This document shows, one piece after another, positions 6,839 through 14,691 of a DNA stretch of 22,920 bases (within the stretch, counting starts at the first letter, position 1; every line of letters starts with the position of its first letter). The DNA is taken from positions 1-22,920 of the forward strand of contig DATJHJ010000080.1 in assembly GCA_035494015.1 (NCBI GenBank), in the 5' to 3' direction. Made by a program: the position numbers and the translations under genes. Below the pieces are notes generated by a model. The model saw nothing but the letters and a program-made list of their open reading frames with translations, searched no databases and had not been told where the DNA came from. The stretch comes from CADCTB01 sp035494015 (lineage in GTDB: Bacteria; Actinomycetota; Acidimicrobiia; Acidimicrobiales; AC-14).

Positions 6839-6840
6839 CC

Positions 6841-7848
6841 GTGACCCCTCTCCTGGCAGTCTCCCAACAGCAGCGCGTCGGCTTGGCCGTGGTCATCTTC
6901 ATGGTCATCGGCTGGGCCATCTACCTGCTCAGCGCCGCCCGGCGGACCTACGAGCCCGGCGTCGAGCTCACCACCGCCCCCAACCGCAAGCCCTACTTCG
7001 ACGACGAGGGCATGGAAGGTCGCCGGCTCACCAAGTACCTGTGGTGGGCCTTCGCCCTGCTGGCCATCTCCGCCGTCGGCCTGCCCATCTACTGGGTCCG
7101 CGAGCCGTTCCGCCAGAAGGGCGCCGGCCTCGACCGGGGCGTCAGGTACTTCGACGAGGAGTCGGTGGCCCGGGGGGAGCGCTACTTCCAGGCCTCGCCC
7201 GGCGACCCGCCCACCCCCCGCGAGCCCCACTACGGCTGTGAGACGTGCCACGGCAAGAAGGGCATCGGCGGCGTGGCGTCGTTCACCCTGACCGACCCGG
7301 CCAACCCGGACGCCCCGCCCCAGCAGGTCCAGTGGACGGCCCCGCCCCTCAACACCGTCATGCTCCGGTTCCGTCCCGAAGAGGTCCTGTTCGTCCTCAC
7401 CTACGGGCGGGCCGGCACGCCCATGCCCCCGTGGGGGGTGAACGGCGGTGGCGCCCTCAACGACCAGCAGCTCCAGGATCTCATCGCCTACCTGGACTCG
7501 ATCAAGCTCAAGCCCGAGGACGTCAAGGCGGCCAACCTCCAGCAGTACGGCAGCACCGACGGGGCCGCCCTGTTCGAAGCCTTCTGCGCCCGCTGCCACA
7601 CCCAGGGCTACTCGTACGGCCAGCCGTCCGTCATGGGCGGCGGCGCCTATGGCCCCGACCTCACCGGAGGGGCCACCCTGCGCCAGTTCCCGACCGTCGA
7701 CCAGCAGATCGCCTGGGTCACCGAGACCGTCCCCATCGGCAAGCAGTACGGCCAGCGCGGGATCAGCTCCGGCCGCATGCCGTTCTTCGGTGACATGCTC
7801 ACCGAGGACCAGATCCGGGCCATCGTGAGCTACGAGCGGACACTGTGA
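6841..7848 (+). CDS. membrane-bound di-heme cytochrome c
   Basis: The protein has 335 residues. There are two N-terminal membrane segments (about 12-31 and 66-84) and then two cytochrome c domains. CETCH (133-137) and CARCH (249-253) bind the hemes. Likely axial Met ligands are M195 (TPMPPWG) and M313 (GRMPFFG). Two hemes per polypeptide recalls actinobacterial QcrC, where the di-heme subunit replaces a soluble cytochrome c. However, the fold order here is two helices followed by hemes, not hemes followed by one helix. It starts at GTG two bases after the Rieske stop. Its TGA overlaps the GTG of the first 50-bp repeat copy. It is a probable electron exit subunit of the complex. Confidence 0.9.
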   Translation: MTPLLAVSQQQRVGLAVVIFMVIGWAIYLLSAARRTYEPGVELTTAPNRKPYFDDEGMEGRRLTKYLWWAFALLAISAVGLPIYWVREPFRQKGAGLDRGVRYFDEESVARGERYFQASPGDPPTPREPHYGCETCHGKKGIGGVASFTLTDPANPDAPPQQVQWTAPPLNTVMLRFRPEEVLFVLTYGRAGTPMPPWGVNGGGALNDQQLQDLIAYLDSIKLKPEDVKAANLQQYGSTDGAALFEAFCARCHTQGYSYGQPSVMGGGAYGPDLTGGATLRQFPTVDQQIAWVTETVPIGKQYGQRGISSGRMPFFGDMLTEDQIRAIVSYERTL

Positions 7849-7994
7849 GCGAGCACCGAAGCGAAGCGCCGGCGCGCAGCCACCAGGGGGCACTGTGAGC
7901 GAGCACCGAAGCGAAGCGCCGGCGCGCAGCGACCAGGGGGCACCGTGAGCGAGCACCGAAGCGAAGCGCCGGCGCGCAGCGACCTGGGGGCACA
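7845..7994 (+). repeat. three tandem 50-bp repeats carrying overlapping start/stop codons
   Basis: Copies occupy 7845-7894, 7895-7944 and 7945-7994 and differ at only three positions (copy positions 37, 41 and 50). Each begins GTGAGCGAGCACC, contains the palindrome GCGCCGGCGC (7866-7875, 7916-7925, 7966-7975) and ends GGGGGCAC plus one base. The next gene starts with GTGAGCGCGCACC, a partial fourth copy. Each copy supplies a ribosome-binding-like purine run followed by a GTG. Read from that GTG, each copy encodes 17 residues and a TGA that overlaps the following GTG. Confidence 0.95.
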
Positions 7995-8750
7995 GTGAGC
8001 GCGCACCTCACCCTGGCCCTGACCTGGAACCCCCAGGTCCGCGGCGGGCTGTACGTCTTCATCGCCGTGTGCGTGCTGTGCGGCTCCGGCTTCCTGATCC
8101 TGAGCACCAACCTGGGTGCCCGGCTCGGGTTCCAGGTGGCGGCCGCCGGCCTGACCGGCTTCCTGACCATCATCGGCTCGGTCTGGTGGGTGTACGGCAT
8201 CGGTCCGAAGGGCAACCCGCCGACCTGGGTGCCCCAGGAAGTCGTCCAGGGCGACTTGAGCCAGGGCGCGACCGGCGCGCTGGCGGGGTTCCCCAAGGAC
8301 TGGGAGAAGCTCGAGCTCACCAGCCCCGAGGTGGCAGACGCCCTGCCCGTGGCCGAGGGCGACCTGACCAAGGCCGCGCCCGGGGCGCCGGCCCCGTACA
8401 AGAGCTCGGCCGACTACCTCCCCGTTGGTGCGTACAACAAGGGGGGCGCCACGTACGGTCCCTTCGGCGTGTTCAACTTCCGCCCCCTCAACCTGTTCCA
8501 CCGGCCCCACTACCTGATCATCCAGGTCCAGGGCGTCCAGGTGCAGCCGACGCCGCCGGGTGGGGCCCCGCCTCGTCCCAAGGTCGACCCCGCAGCCACG
8601 CCCGTGTCGGTGGTGATGATCCGCAACCTGGGCAGCCAGCGGCTCAACCCGGCGGTGTTCACCATCGCCGCCAGCTTGTTCTTCGGCCTGCTCGTCTACC
8701 AGCTGCACACCCGCGACAAGGAGCTGATGGCCCGCAAGGCCGCGCAGTAG
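7995..8750 (+). CDS. three-helix membrane protein of bc cluster, unknown function
   Basis: The protein has 251 residues. Predicted membrane helices lie at about 18-37, 45-67 and 217-237. A hydrophilic domain of about 150 residues (68-216) sits between helices 2 and 3. It contains a Pro/Gly-rich section (183-200) but no Cys, no heme motif and no obvious metal site. The C-terminus is charged (HTRDKELMARK). GTG 7995 is preceded by GGGGG in the last repeat copy and opens with a partial copy of the repeat itself. Its position between the cytochrome c and nuoA genes suggests an accessory or assembly subunit of the quinol:cytochrome c complex. I do not recognise a named family. Confidence 0.82.
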   Translation: MSAHLTLALTWNPQVRGGLYVFIAVCVLCGSGFLILSTNLGARLGFQVAAAGLTGFLTIIGSVWWVYGIGPKGNPPTWVPQEVVQGDLSQGATGALAGFPKDWEKLELTSPEVADALPVAEGDLTKAAPGAPAPYKSSADYLPVGAYNKGGATYGPFGVFNFRPLNLFHRPHYLIIQVQGVQVQPTPPGGAPPRPKVDPAATPVSVVMIRNLGSQRLNPAVFTIAASLFFGLLVYQLHTRDKELMARKAAQ

Positions 8751-8766
8751 GCTGGGCGAACCGCCG

Positions 8767-9228
8767 ATGGCCCAGTACCTGCCGCTGCTGATGATGATCG
8801 TCCTGGCGACGCTGTTCGCCCTGCTGTCCATCATCGCCTCCAAGATCCTGGGGCCGAAGCGGCCGACCGTGGCCAAGTCGGCGCCCTACGAGTCGGGCAT
8901 CGTCCCCGACCGGGAGCCGCCGAACCGCTTCCCCGTGCGGTTCTACCTGGTAGCCATGATCTTCATCGTGTTCGACATCGAGATCATCTTCCTGTACCCG
9001 TGGGCCGTGGTGTTCCGCCGCCTGGGCGCCTTCGGCCTGTGGGAGATGGTGATCTTCGCCGGGGCGGTGTTCGTGTCCTTCGTCTACCTCCTCGGCAACG
9101 GGGCGTTGAACTGGGGCCCGGCCAAGCAGGCGACCCCGCCGGTCGACAGCCGCCGCACCACCGAGTCCACCGTCCGCCGGGTGGGCTCCGAGGGCCGGCC
9201 GCCGCGGGCGGAGCAGGGAGCGGCCTGA
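8767..9228 (+). CDS. nuoA: NADH-quinone oxidoreductase subunit A
   Basis: The protein has 153 residues and three membrane helices (about 5-28, 58-82, 90-112). The NuoA signatures are YESGIVP (41-47), and RFPVRFYLVAMIFIVFDIE (54-72) with the acidic residues in helix 2. A hydrophilic Arg-rich C-terminal tail of about 35 residues extends past the usual end. It is a membrane subunit at the junction of the quinone site and proton channel of complex I. The TGA overlaps the nuoB ATG (9226-9230). It lies 16 bp after the preceding membrane protein, so it may be co-transcribed with the bc genes. Confidence 0.96.
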   Translation: MAQYLPLLMMIVLATLFALLSIIASKILGPKRPTVAKSAPYESGIVPDREPPNRFPVRFYLVAMIFIVFDIEIIFLYPWAVVFRRLGAFGLWEMVIFAGAVFVSFVYLLGNGALNWGPAKQATPPVDSRRTTESTVRRVGSEGRPPRAEQGAA

Positions 9229-9773
9229 TGGGCCTCGAAGACCTGAACCACAACTTCCTCACCGGCAGCATCGAGGATCTGGTCAAGTGGGCCCGGCGCA
9301 ACAGCGTGTGGCCGGCCACCTTCGGCCTGGCGTGCTGCGCCATCGAGATGATGGCCACCGGCGCGGCCCACTTCGACCTGGCCCGCTTCGGCATGGAGGT
9401 CTTCCGGGCCTCGCCCCGCCAGGCCGACCTGATGATCGTGGCCGGCCGGGTCTCGCAGAAGATGGCCCCCGTCCTGCGCCAGGTCTACGACCAGATGATG
9501 GAGCCCAAGTGGGTCATCTCCATGGGCGTCTGCGCATCCAGCGGTGGCATGTTCAACAACTACGCCATCGTGCAGGGCGTCGACCAGATCGTCCCGGTCG
9601 ACGTCTACACCCCCGGCTGCCCCCCCGGCCCCGAGACGCTCATGCACTCCATCCTCACCCTGCACGAGCTCATCCGCACCGGCGAGATCACCAAGCGCCG
9701 GGCCGAGCGTGGCGGCGGGGCCGGTATCCAGGCCCCCGAGCGTCGCCGGGTCGCGGTCGCCACGCCGCACTGA
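9228..9773 (+). CDS. nuoB: NADH-quinone oxidoreductase subunit B
   Basis: The protein has 181 residues and carries cluster N2, the last iron-sulfur cluster before quinone. Ligands are visible as the tandem C36-C37 (GLACCAIEMM), C102 (MGVCASSGG) and C131 (YTPGCPPGPE). The core is highly conserved (ARFGMEVFRASPRQADLMIV). The C-terminus extends as a basic, poorly conserved tail. Its start overlaps the nuoA stop. In the usual nuo order nuoC should follow, but here the operon breaks off. The next genes are two small unknowns and the leftward MoxR/VWA operon, and nuoC resumes 7.6 kb on. Confidence 0.97.
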   Translation: MGLEDLNHNFLTGSIEDLVKWARRNSVWPATFGLACCAIEMMATGAAHFDLARFGMEVFRASPRQADLMIVAGRVSQKMAPVLRQVYDQMMEPKWVISMGVCASSGGMFNNYAIVQGVDQIVPVDVYTPGCPPGPETLMHSILTLHELIRTGEITKRRAERGGGAGIQAPERRRVAVATPH

Positions 9774-9808
9774 GGCGGCGGCGAACTCCCTGTCCGCCTC
9801 TACGAGGC
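9772..9808 (+). terminator. weak hairpins after nuoB
   Basis: GAGGCGG (9772-9778) can pair with CCGCCTC (9794-9800) across a 15-base loop. Alternatively, GCCTC (9796-9800) can pair with GAGGC (9804-9808). The two hairpins exclude each other and no T-run follows. The region lies between nuoB and the convergent 56-residue gene, a place where a terminator is expected. Terminator function is a guess. Confidence 0.25.
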
Positions 9809-9970
9809 AGGCGTGATGGTCCGGCTCTCCACGACGCGCACGCCGGCGACCGCCTCGATAAGGCTGTCGAGGGCGTGAACGTCGCCGTCGGCTAGCCGCT
9901 GCACCAACTCGTCGTGATCCTGAAGGGCCTCGACGTAGTCCGGCGCGGGGTGGTCGGTCGCCTCGCTCAT
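9800..9970 (-). CDS. 56-residue acidic small protein
   Basis: This frame is short: ATG at 9970-9968, TAG at 9802-9800. The 56 residues are acidic and look helical: DYVEALQDHDELVQRLADGD, then VHALDSLIEAVAGVRVVE. Composition and third-position GC look coding. TAGCCT (9984-9979) lies eight bases before the ATG, which would give a nearly leaderless message. It diverges from the 82-residue gene across a 44-bp gap and converges on nuoB. It could be a small regulatory or antitoxin-like protein, but I see no DNA-binding or toxin motif, so the function is unknown. Confidence 0.5.
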   Translation of the reverse strand: MSEATDHPAPDYVEALQDHDELVQRLADGDVHALDSLIEAVAGVRVVESRTITPAS

Positions 9971-10014
9971 CGGTCTCAAGGCTACCTCCCCCAGTGAGTT
10001 GGAGGGGCTATCGG

Positions 10015-10263
10015 ATGGTGGGTGACATGGACCTGACGCCCTGGGCTCACGGAGGCGTTGTTGAAGTAAGGGTCGTGGAACGCACCATCGCCGGCGGCTA
10101 CCCCGGGACGGTGATCCATTGCATCCGGGAGGTCGAGCATGCCGACGGCACCACCGAGCTGTTGGAGCGGCGGTTCGCCGAGGAAGGTTTCGTGCTCGCC
10201 GCGTTCGAGGCCTTCGTTCGGGACTTCAACAAGGCGCTCTGGGCGAAACGGAAGGAGACGTGA
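10015..10263 (+). CDS. 82-residue hypothetical protein
   Basis: ATG 10015 lies seven bases after GGAGGGG (10001-10007). That favours it over the upstream GTG at 9994, which precedes the ribosome-binding site. The protein seems a small alpha/beta fold: strands VVEVRVVERTI and GTVIHCIREVEHADGTTELLERRF, then a helix FVLAAFEAFVRDFNKALWAK. There is no membrane segment, Cys pair or catalytic motif. It stands alone between the divergent 56-residue gene and the convergent VWA gene, whose stop is only 23 bp away. I do not recognise the family. Confidence 0.65.
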   Translation: MVGDMDLTPWAHGGVVEVRVVERTIAGGYPGTVIHCIREVEHADGTTELLERRFAEEGFVLAAFEAFVRDFNKALWAKRKET

Positions 10264-10286
10264 GGGGGCACTGAGGTCAGGTCAAG

Positions 10287-11432
10287 CTAAAACGCAGAGT
10301 GCCAGGCGGAGAGGTCGCGGCGCTCGATGGCGGCGGCCATGAGCTCGGGGAACCGGTCGGGGCTGCAGGCGAAGGCGGGGATGCCGAGGGCGGCCAGGGC
10401 GGCGGCGTTCTCGTGGTCGTAGGCCGGAGCGCCGTCGTAGCTCAGGGCCAGCAGGGCGACCACGGTCACGCCGGCGGCCACCAGCTCGGCCGCCCGCCGC
10501 AGCATGTCGTCGCGTGAGCCACCCTCGACCAGGTCGCTGATCAGGACGAGCACCGTCTCGGTGGGACGGGTCACCACCGACTGGCAGTAGGCCAGGGCCT
10601 GGGCGATGTCGGTGCCGCCGCCTAGCTGGGTGGCGAACAGGAGGTCGACGGGGTCGTACAGGTGCTCGGTCAGGTCGACGACGGACGTGTCGAACACCAC
10701 CAACCGGGTGTGCAGGGCCCGCAGGCCGGCCATGACCGCGGCGAACACGGCGGCGAACACCACCGACGCGGCCATGGACCCGCTCTGGTCGACGCACAGC
10801 ACGATCTCCCGCGGGACCGACTGCTGGCGCCGGCCGTAGCCGACGAGGGTCTCGGGGATGAGCGCCCGCTGCGCCGGCTGCCAGTGGCGGAGGTTGGCCC
10901 GCACCGTCTTGTCCCAGTCGATCTCATGGTGGCGGGGGCGCCGACCTCGGGCCGAGCGGTCGACGGCGCCCCGCACGGCCTGGCGGGTGTGCTGGGCGAG
11001 ACGCCGCTCGAGATCATCCACCACCCGGCGGACGACCAGCCGCGCCGTGGCCCGCGTCTCCTCGGGCAGCACCGAGTTGAGGGCCAGCAGAGTGGCTACC
11101 AGGTGGACGTCGGGCTCGACCGCGTCGAGCACCTCGGGCTCCAGCAGCAGCTGGCGCAGGTCGAGCCGCTCGATGGCGTCCTGCTGCAGGACCCGGACGA
11201 CGGACGACGGGAAGTACGAGCGGATGTCGCCCAGCCACCGGGCCACCCTCGGCGCCGACGCCTCCAGGCCGCCGCCCCGGGGACCGCCGGCCAGGCCGGA
11301 GGCGCCCGGCTCGTAGAGGGCGGCCAGGGCGGCGTCCATGGCCGCGTCGGCCGGGCTCAGCCCTCCGAGGTCGCCGTCTTCCTGGGCCGCCCCGCCCAGC
11401 ACCAGCCGCCACCGCCGCTCGCGCTCGTTCAC
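10287..11432 (-). CDS. VWA domain protein of MoxR cluster (YehP-like)
   Basis: The protein has 381 residues. An N-terminal helical region of about 200 residues leads to a von Willebrand factor A domain (about 209-370). The MIDAS metal site is complete: DQSGS (215-219), T274 in GGGTD and D300 in LISD. In MoxR-associated proteins the VWA domain binds substrates or partners in a metal-dependent way, and the AAA+ ATPase remodels them. The GTG start overlaps the DUF5682 stop (GTGA, 11432-11429). Length and order match the VWA member of the yehLMPQ-type clusters. It has no signal peptide or membrane anchor, so the system is cytoplasmic. It is the last gene of the operon. Confidence 0.88.
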   Translation of the reverse strand: MNERERRWRLVLGGAAQEDGDLGGLSPADAAMDAALAALYEPGASGLAGGPRGGGLEASAPRVARWLGDIRSYFPSSVVRVLQQDAIERLDLRQLLLEPEVLDAVEPDVHLVATLLALNSVLPEETRATARLVVRRVVDDLERRLAQHTRQAVRGAVDRSARGRRPRHHEIDWDKTVRANLRHWQPAQRALIPETLVGYGRRQQSVPREIVLCVDQSGSMAASVVFAAVFAAVMAGLRALHTRLVVFDTSVVDLTEHLYDPVDLLFATQLGGGTDIAQALAYCQSVVTRPTETVLVLISDLVEGGSRDDMLRRAAELVAAGVTVVALLALSYDGAPAYDHENAAALAALGIPAFACSPDRFPELMAAAIERRDLSAWHSAF

Positions 11433-13609
11433 GCCGACGGACCCAGCAGGCGGGACAGGATGGGCAGGACCAGCTCGGCCCGGGCCACGTCGAGGTCGCC
11501 GTCCTCCCCGGTGACGCTGCCGCCACCGTCCGGCCGGCGGACCCGTTCGCCGATCTGCCGCCGCTCGGCCGGGCCGAAGGTGGCGAACGTGCGCCGGAGC
11601 AGGGGGAGGACGTCGGTGAAGACGTCGTCGCCCACGCCGGCCAGCCAGCCGTCGACCAGGTCGAGCAGGGCCCGGTCGTGGAGCAGTATCAAGGCGCTCC
11701 CCGACAGGAACCCTTCCACCCAGGCCGCCGCCCGCCCCGGTTCCTCGCCCACCGACAACACCGGGGCCATCCGCCGGCCGACCTCGCCGGCCTCCAGCCC
11801 GCCGCCGTCGAGGAGCAACCGCGTGGCCCGACCGGCCAGGAGCCCGTGGACGCTGACCAGGTCGACCAGGCGGCGCAGCGTGTCGTGCCACTGCCGGGCC
11901 AGGTCGGCGCGGGCCAGCAGGGCGAGCGACTCGTGGACGGCGACCACCCGTCGCACCATGGCGGCGGCGGCCTCGTCGTCGAGGGAGACGCACGCCACCG
12001 GTAGGCCGACGCAGATGCGCACCACCAGCCCGTCGACCACGGCGGCGATCGAGGCTGCGTCCGTCCCCCGGACGTCGCCGTAGCGCAAGGTGCGGGCCAG
12101 GGCGGGCAGGGCGTCCATCAGGTCGCCGACGTCGGTGTCGAGGGCGGCCCGGTCGGCCAGGACGGCCATGGCGTGGCCCACCCCCTCCGGCAGGGCGGCC
12201 AGGAGGCACCGCTCGACCAGGGCGGTGACCTCGGGCAGCGTGGCGGCCTTGTCGGCGTCGGCCGAGGCATGGGCGGTGGCGGCGTCGGCCACGGTCACGC
12301 CCCACATACCGGCCTCGATGATGCGGACGGCCAGCTCGGGTTGCCACTGGATCCGCCACACCTCGTGGAACGTGCCGACCTTGCCGGCCACCCGGACCGG
12401 GCGGCCCCAGGGCACCTCCAGGAGGGCAAGGCGGTGCAGCAGGTGGCTGCGGGCCAGGTCGTTGGCCTTTCGGAGGTCCAAGTCCAGCTCCCGGGCGCCC
12501 GCTTCGGCCCGCAGCCGGAGCCGGCGCTGCTCCCGGGCCAGATCCTGGGCCAGGGGGACCATGGGCGTCTCGGGTGGGACCCGGCCGAGGTCGCGGCCCA
12601 CGATGAGCCGCTCGGCGATCAATGCCATCGGCGCGTCCGACCCGAAGCACAGGGTGGCCCGGGTAGCGTCGGTCAGCTCGTCTAGCCCGGCCAGGGGCCG
12701 CCCCCGCAGGGTGGCCAGCGCCTCGGCCAGGCGGACGGCGTCGATCAGCGACGCCGGCGGGGCGGGCAGATCCTCGCTGCGCAGCAGGCGGGCGACCTTG
12801 ACGAACCAGCGGGGTACGACCTGGTCCGGGGCACCGAAGAGGTGGGCGTACCAGCCGGGCGACGCCACCCCCGCCCCGTAGCCGCTGGCCGCCGACAACC
12901 GGCTCGACGTCCACGGGATCCAGGTGGCCGCCACCTTCACCCGGGGCAGGCCCTTCAAGGCGATGGCGTCGGCCGACATCGGCGGGGGCGGGTCGGCCGC
13001 CAGCGCCGGGACGTGCCACGCCCCGCACACCACGGCGACCCGCTCGAACCCCTCCTTGACCGCGGCCCGGACGTTGCGGCGCATGGCCGCCTCCCGCTGC
13101 GCCTCCCGACCACTCACCGGGGCCTCGTCCTCCCGCAGGGCGGCCATGGCCTCGGCGATGGCGTCGAAGGGGCCGGCGGAGGTGTGCTCGATCATGTCCT
13201 CCCACCACCGCTCGACGTCGGCGTAACCGGCGATGGCGGCCAGCCGGGCCAGCGGATCCCGCGGCCGGGGCCGCTCCGGCTCGCCGCCCGCGAGCCACAC
13301 CGCGGCCGGCAGGTCGATGAAGCGGACAGGCACGTTGCGGGCCAGGGCGTGGCGGATGGCCCGCCACTCGGGGGAGAAGGCGGCGAAGGGCCAGAACGAG
13401 GCCCGCCGGGGCTGGTCGACCACGTAGGCCAGCAGGGCGACGGGCGGGCGCATGCCGTCCGACGCGGCCAGGCCCAGCAGGTCGTCGCCCTCCGGCGGCC
13501 CCTCGACCAGGACCGCGTCGGGCTTCCAGTCGTCCAGCGCCGCCTCCAGGCTGCGGGCCGAGCCCGGTCCGTGGTGGCGGATGCCGAAGTAGCGGACGGC
13601 CACCGCCAC
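11429..13609 (-). CDS. DUF5682 family protein (YehM-like)
   Basis: The protein has 726 residues. The N-terminal 200 residues contain YFGIRHHGPGSARSL (7-21, His pair at 12-13), VLVEGPPEGDDL (33-44), QREAAMRRNV (171-180) and VVCGAWHVPAL (193-203). This arrangement of an early His, an acidic VEGP segment, an R-N helix and a GAxH segment resembles the Tiki/TraB/EreA-type fold, so a metal-dependent hydrolase-like domain is possible. That comparison is mine and unverified. The remaining 500 residues are helical and unrecognised. The start is taken at GTG 13609, five bases after the MoxR stop; GTG 13603 is an alternative. The stop overlaps the VWA start. No homologue with a known reaction comes to mind. 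Confidence 0.85.
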   Translation of the reverse strand: MAVAVRYFGIRHHGPGSARSLEAALDDWKPDAVLVEGPPEGDDLLGLAASDGMRPPVALLAYVVDQPRRASFWPFAAFSPEWRAIRHALARNVPVRFIDLPAAVWLAGGEPERPRPRDPLARLAAIAGYADVERWWEDMIEHTSAGPFDAIAEAMAALREDEAPVSGREAQREAAMRRNVRAAVKEGFERVAVVCGAWHVPALAADPPPPMSADAIALKGLPRVKVAATWIPWTSSRLSAASGYGAGVASPGWYAHLFGAPDQVVPRWFVKVARLLRSEDLPAPPASLIDAVRLAEALATLRGRPLAGLDELTDATRATLCFGSDAPMALIAERLIVGRDLGRVPPETPMVPLAQDLAREQRRLRLRAEAGARELDLDLRKANDLARSHLLHRLALLEVPWGRPVRVAGKVGTFHEVWRIQWQPELAVRIIEAGMWGVTVADAATAHASADADKAATLPEVTALVERCLLAALPEGVGHAMAVLADRAALDTDVGDLMDALPALARTLRYGDVRGTDAASIAAVVDGLVVRICVGLPVACVSLDDEAAAAMVRRVVAVHESLALLARADLARQWHDTLRRLVDLVSVHGLLAGRATRLLLDGGGLEAGEVGRRMAPVLSVGEEPGRAAAWVEGFLSGSALILLHDRALLDLVDGWLAGVGDDVFTDVLPLLRRTFATFGPAERRQIGERVRRPDGGGSVTGEDGDLDVARAELVLPILSRLLGPSA

Positions 13610-13614
13610 GCCGC

Positions 13615-14691
13615 TCAGCTCAGCTCGCGGCAGGACCGGTACAGGTCGGCCCACCCCTCGCGCTCGCGGACGACCGTCTCCAGGTACTCCTGCCACACCA
13701 CGGCGTCCTGCACCGGGTCCTTGACCACGGCCCCCACCAGTCCGGCGGCCACGTCGTCGGCGCCCAGGCGACCATCGCCGAAGTGGGCGGCCAGGGCCAG
13801 CCCGCTGGTGACCACCGAGATGGCCTCGGCGGTGCTGAGGGTGGACGTCGGCGACTTCAGCCGCGTCCGCCCGTCGGCCGTCACCCCCGACCGCAGCTCG
13901 CGGAAGATGGTGACGACCCGGCGGATCTCGTCGAGGGCGGCGACCTCGGCCGGGATCTCCAGGGCGCGGCCCAGCGCATCCACCCGCTGGCGGACGATCT
14001 CCACCTCGTCGTCGGCGTCGGCGGGCAGGGGCAGGACGACGGTGTTGAACCGGCGCTTGAGGGCCGAGGACAGGTCGTTGATCCCGCGGTCCCGGTCGTT
14101 GGCGGTGGCGATGACATTGAACCCCTTGACCGCCTGCACCTCGGTGTCCAGCTCGGGCACGGGCAGGGTCTTCTCGGACAGGATGGTGATGAGGGCGTCC
14201 TGCACGTCGGATGGGATGCGGGTCAGCTCCTCGACCCGGGCCAGCCGCCCCTCCCGCATGGCCCGCATGACCGGGCTCGGGACCAGGGCCGCCATCGACG
14301 GGCCCTCGGCCAGCAGCCGGGCGTAGTTCCACCCGTACCGGATGGCCTCCTCGGGGGTGCCCGACGTCCCCTGCACGAGCAGGGTGGAGTCGCCCGAGAC
14401 GGCGGCGGCCAGGTGCTCGCTGACCCACGTCTTGGCCGTCCCCGGTACGCCGAGCAGCAGCAGGGCCCGGTCGGTGGCCAGGGTGGACACCGCCACCTCG
14501 ACCAGCCGGCGGGGCCCGATGTACTTCGGCGTGATGGGGGTGCCGTCGGCATCACCCCCCAGCAGGTACGTGCACACGGCCCAGGGCGACAGGAGCCAGC
14601 TCGGCGGGCGGGGGTGGTCGTCGGCGGCGGCCAGGGCGGCCAGCTCAACCGCGTAGTCCTCCTCGGCGTGCGGCCGCAGCAATTGGTTCAC
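13615..14691 (-). CDS. MoxR-type AAA+ ATPase (YehL-like)
   Basis: The protein has 358 residues. Walker A is GVPGTAKT (81-88). The Walker B region reads GRLARVEELTRIPSDVQDALI (148-168), in which the usual hydrophobic-DE is replaced by ARVEEL. Sensor 1 is ATANDRD (195-201), and the arginine finger is in SSALKRRF (208-215). It is probably a hexameric chaperone-like ATPase acting with the VWA protein. Two adjacent GTG codons, 14694 and 14691, can start it. The second overlaps the upstream stop (GTGA) and a GGAGG precedes both. The non-canonical Walker B is a feature of this subfamily as far as I recall; the retained Glu pair should still support hydrolysis. Confidence 0.9.
   Translation of the reverse strand: MNQLLRPHAEEDYAVELAALAAADDHPRPPSWLLSPWAVCTYLLGGDADGTPITPKYIGPRRLVEVAVSTLATDRALLLLGVPGTAKTWVSEHLAAAVSGDSTLLVQGTSGTPEEAIRYGWNYARLLAEGPSMAALVPSPVMRAMREGRLARVEELTRIPSDVQDALITILSEKTLPVPELDTEVQAVKGFNVIATANDRDRGINDLSSALKRRFNTVVLPLPADADDEVEIVRQRVDALGRALEIPAEVAALDEIRRVVTIFRELRSGVTADGRTRLKSPTSTLSTAEAISVVTSGLALAAHFGDGRLGADDVAAGLVGAVVKDPVQDAVVWQEYLETVVREREGWADLYRSCRELS

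Noticed and set aside
6565..7956. 463-codon minus-strand frame
   Set aside because: It is antisense to the Rieske and cytochrome c genes and partly made of the 50-bp repeats read backwards.
7845..7994. CRISPR-like array
   Set aside because: The repeats are directly adjacent with no spacers, and there are no cas genes.
9774..10286. Attachment site or transposon end at the nuo breakpoint
   Set aside because: I found no inverted repeats, direct repeats or tRNA fragment matching between 9774-10286 and 17372-17413.
11433..13367. Long N-terminal extension of the VWA frame
   Set aside because: The extension is an Arg/Gly/Pro-rich shadow of the DUF5682 gene. The real start is the GTG at 11432, which overlaps that gene's stop.
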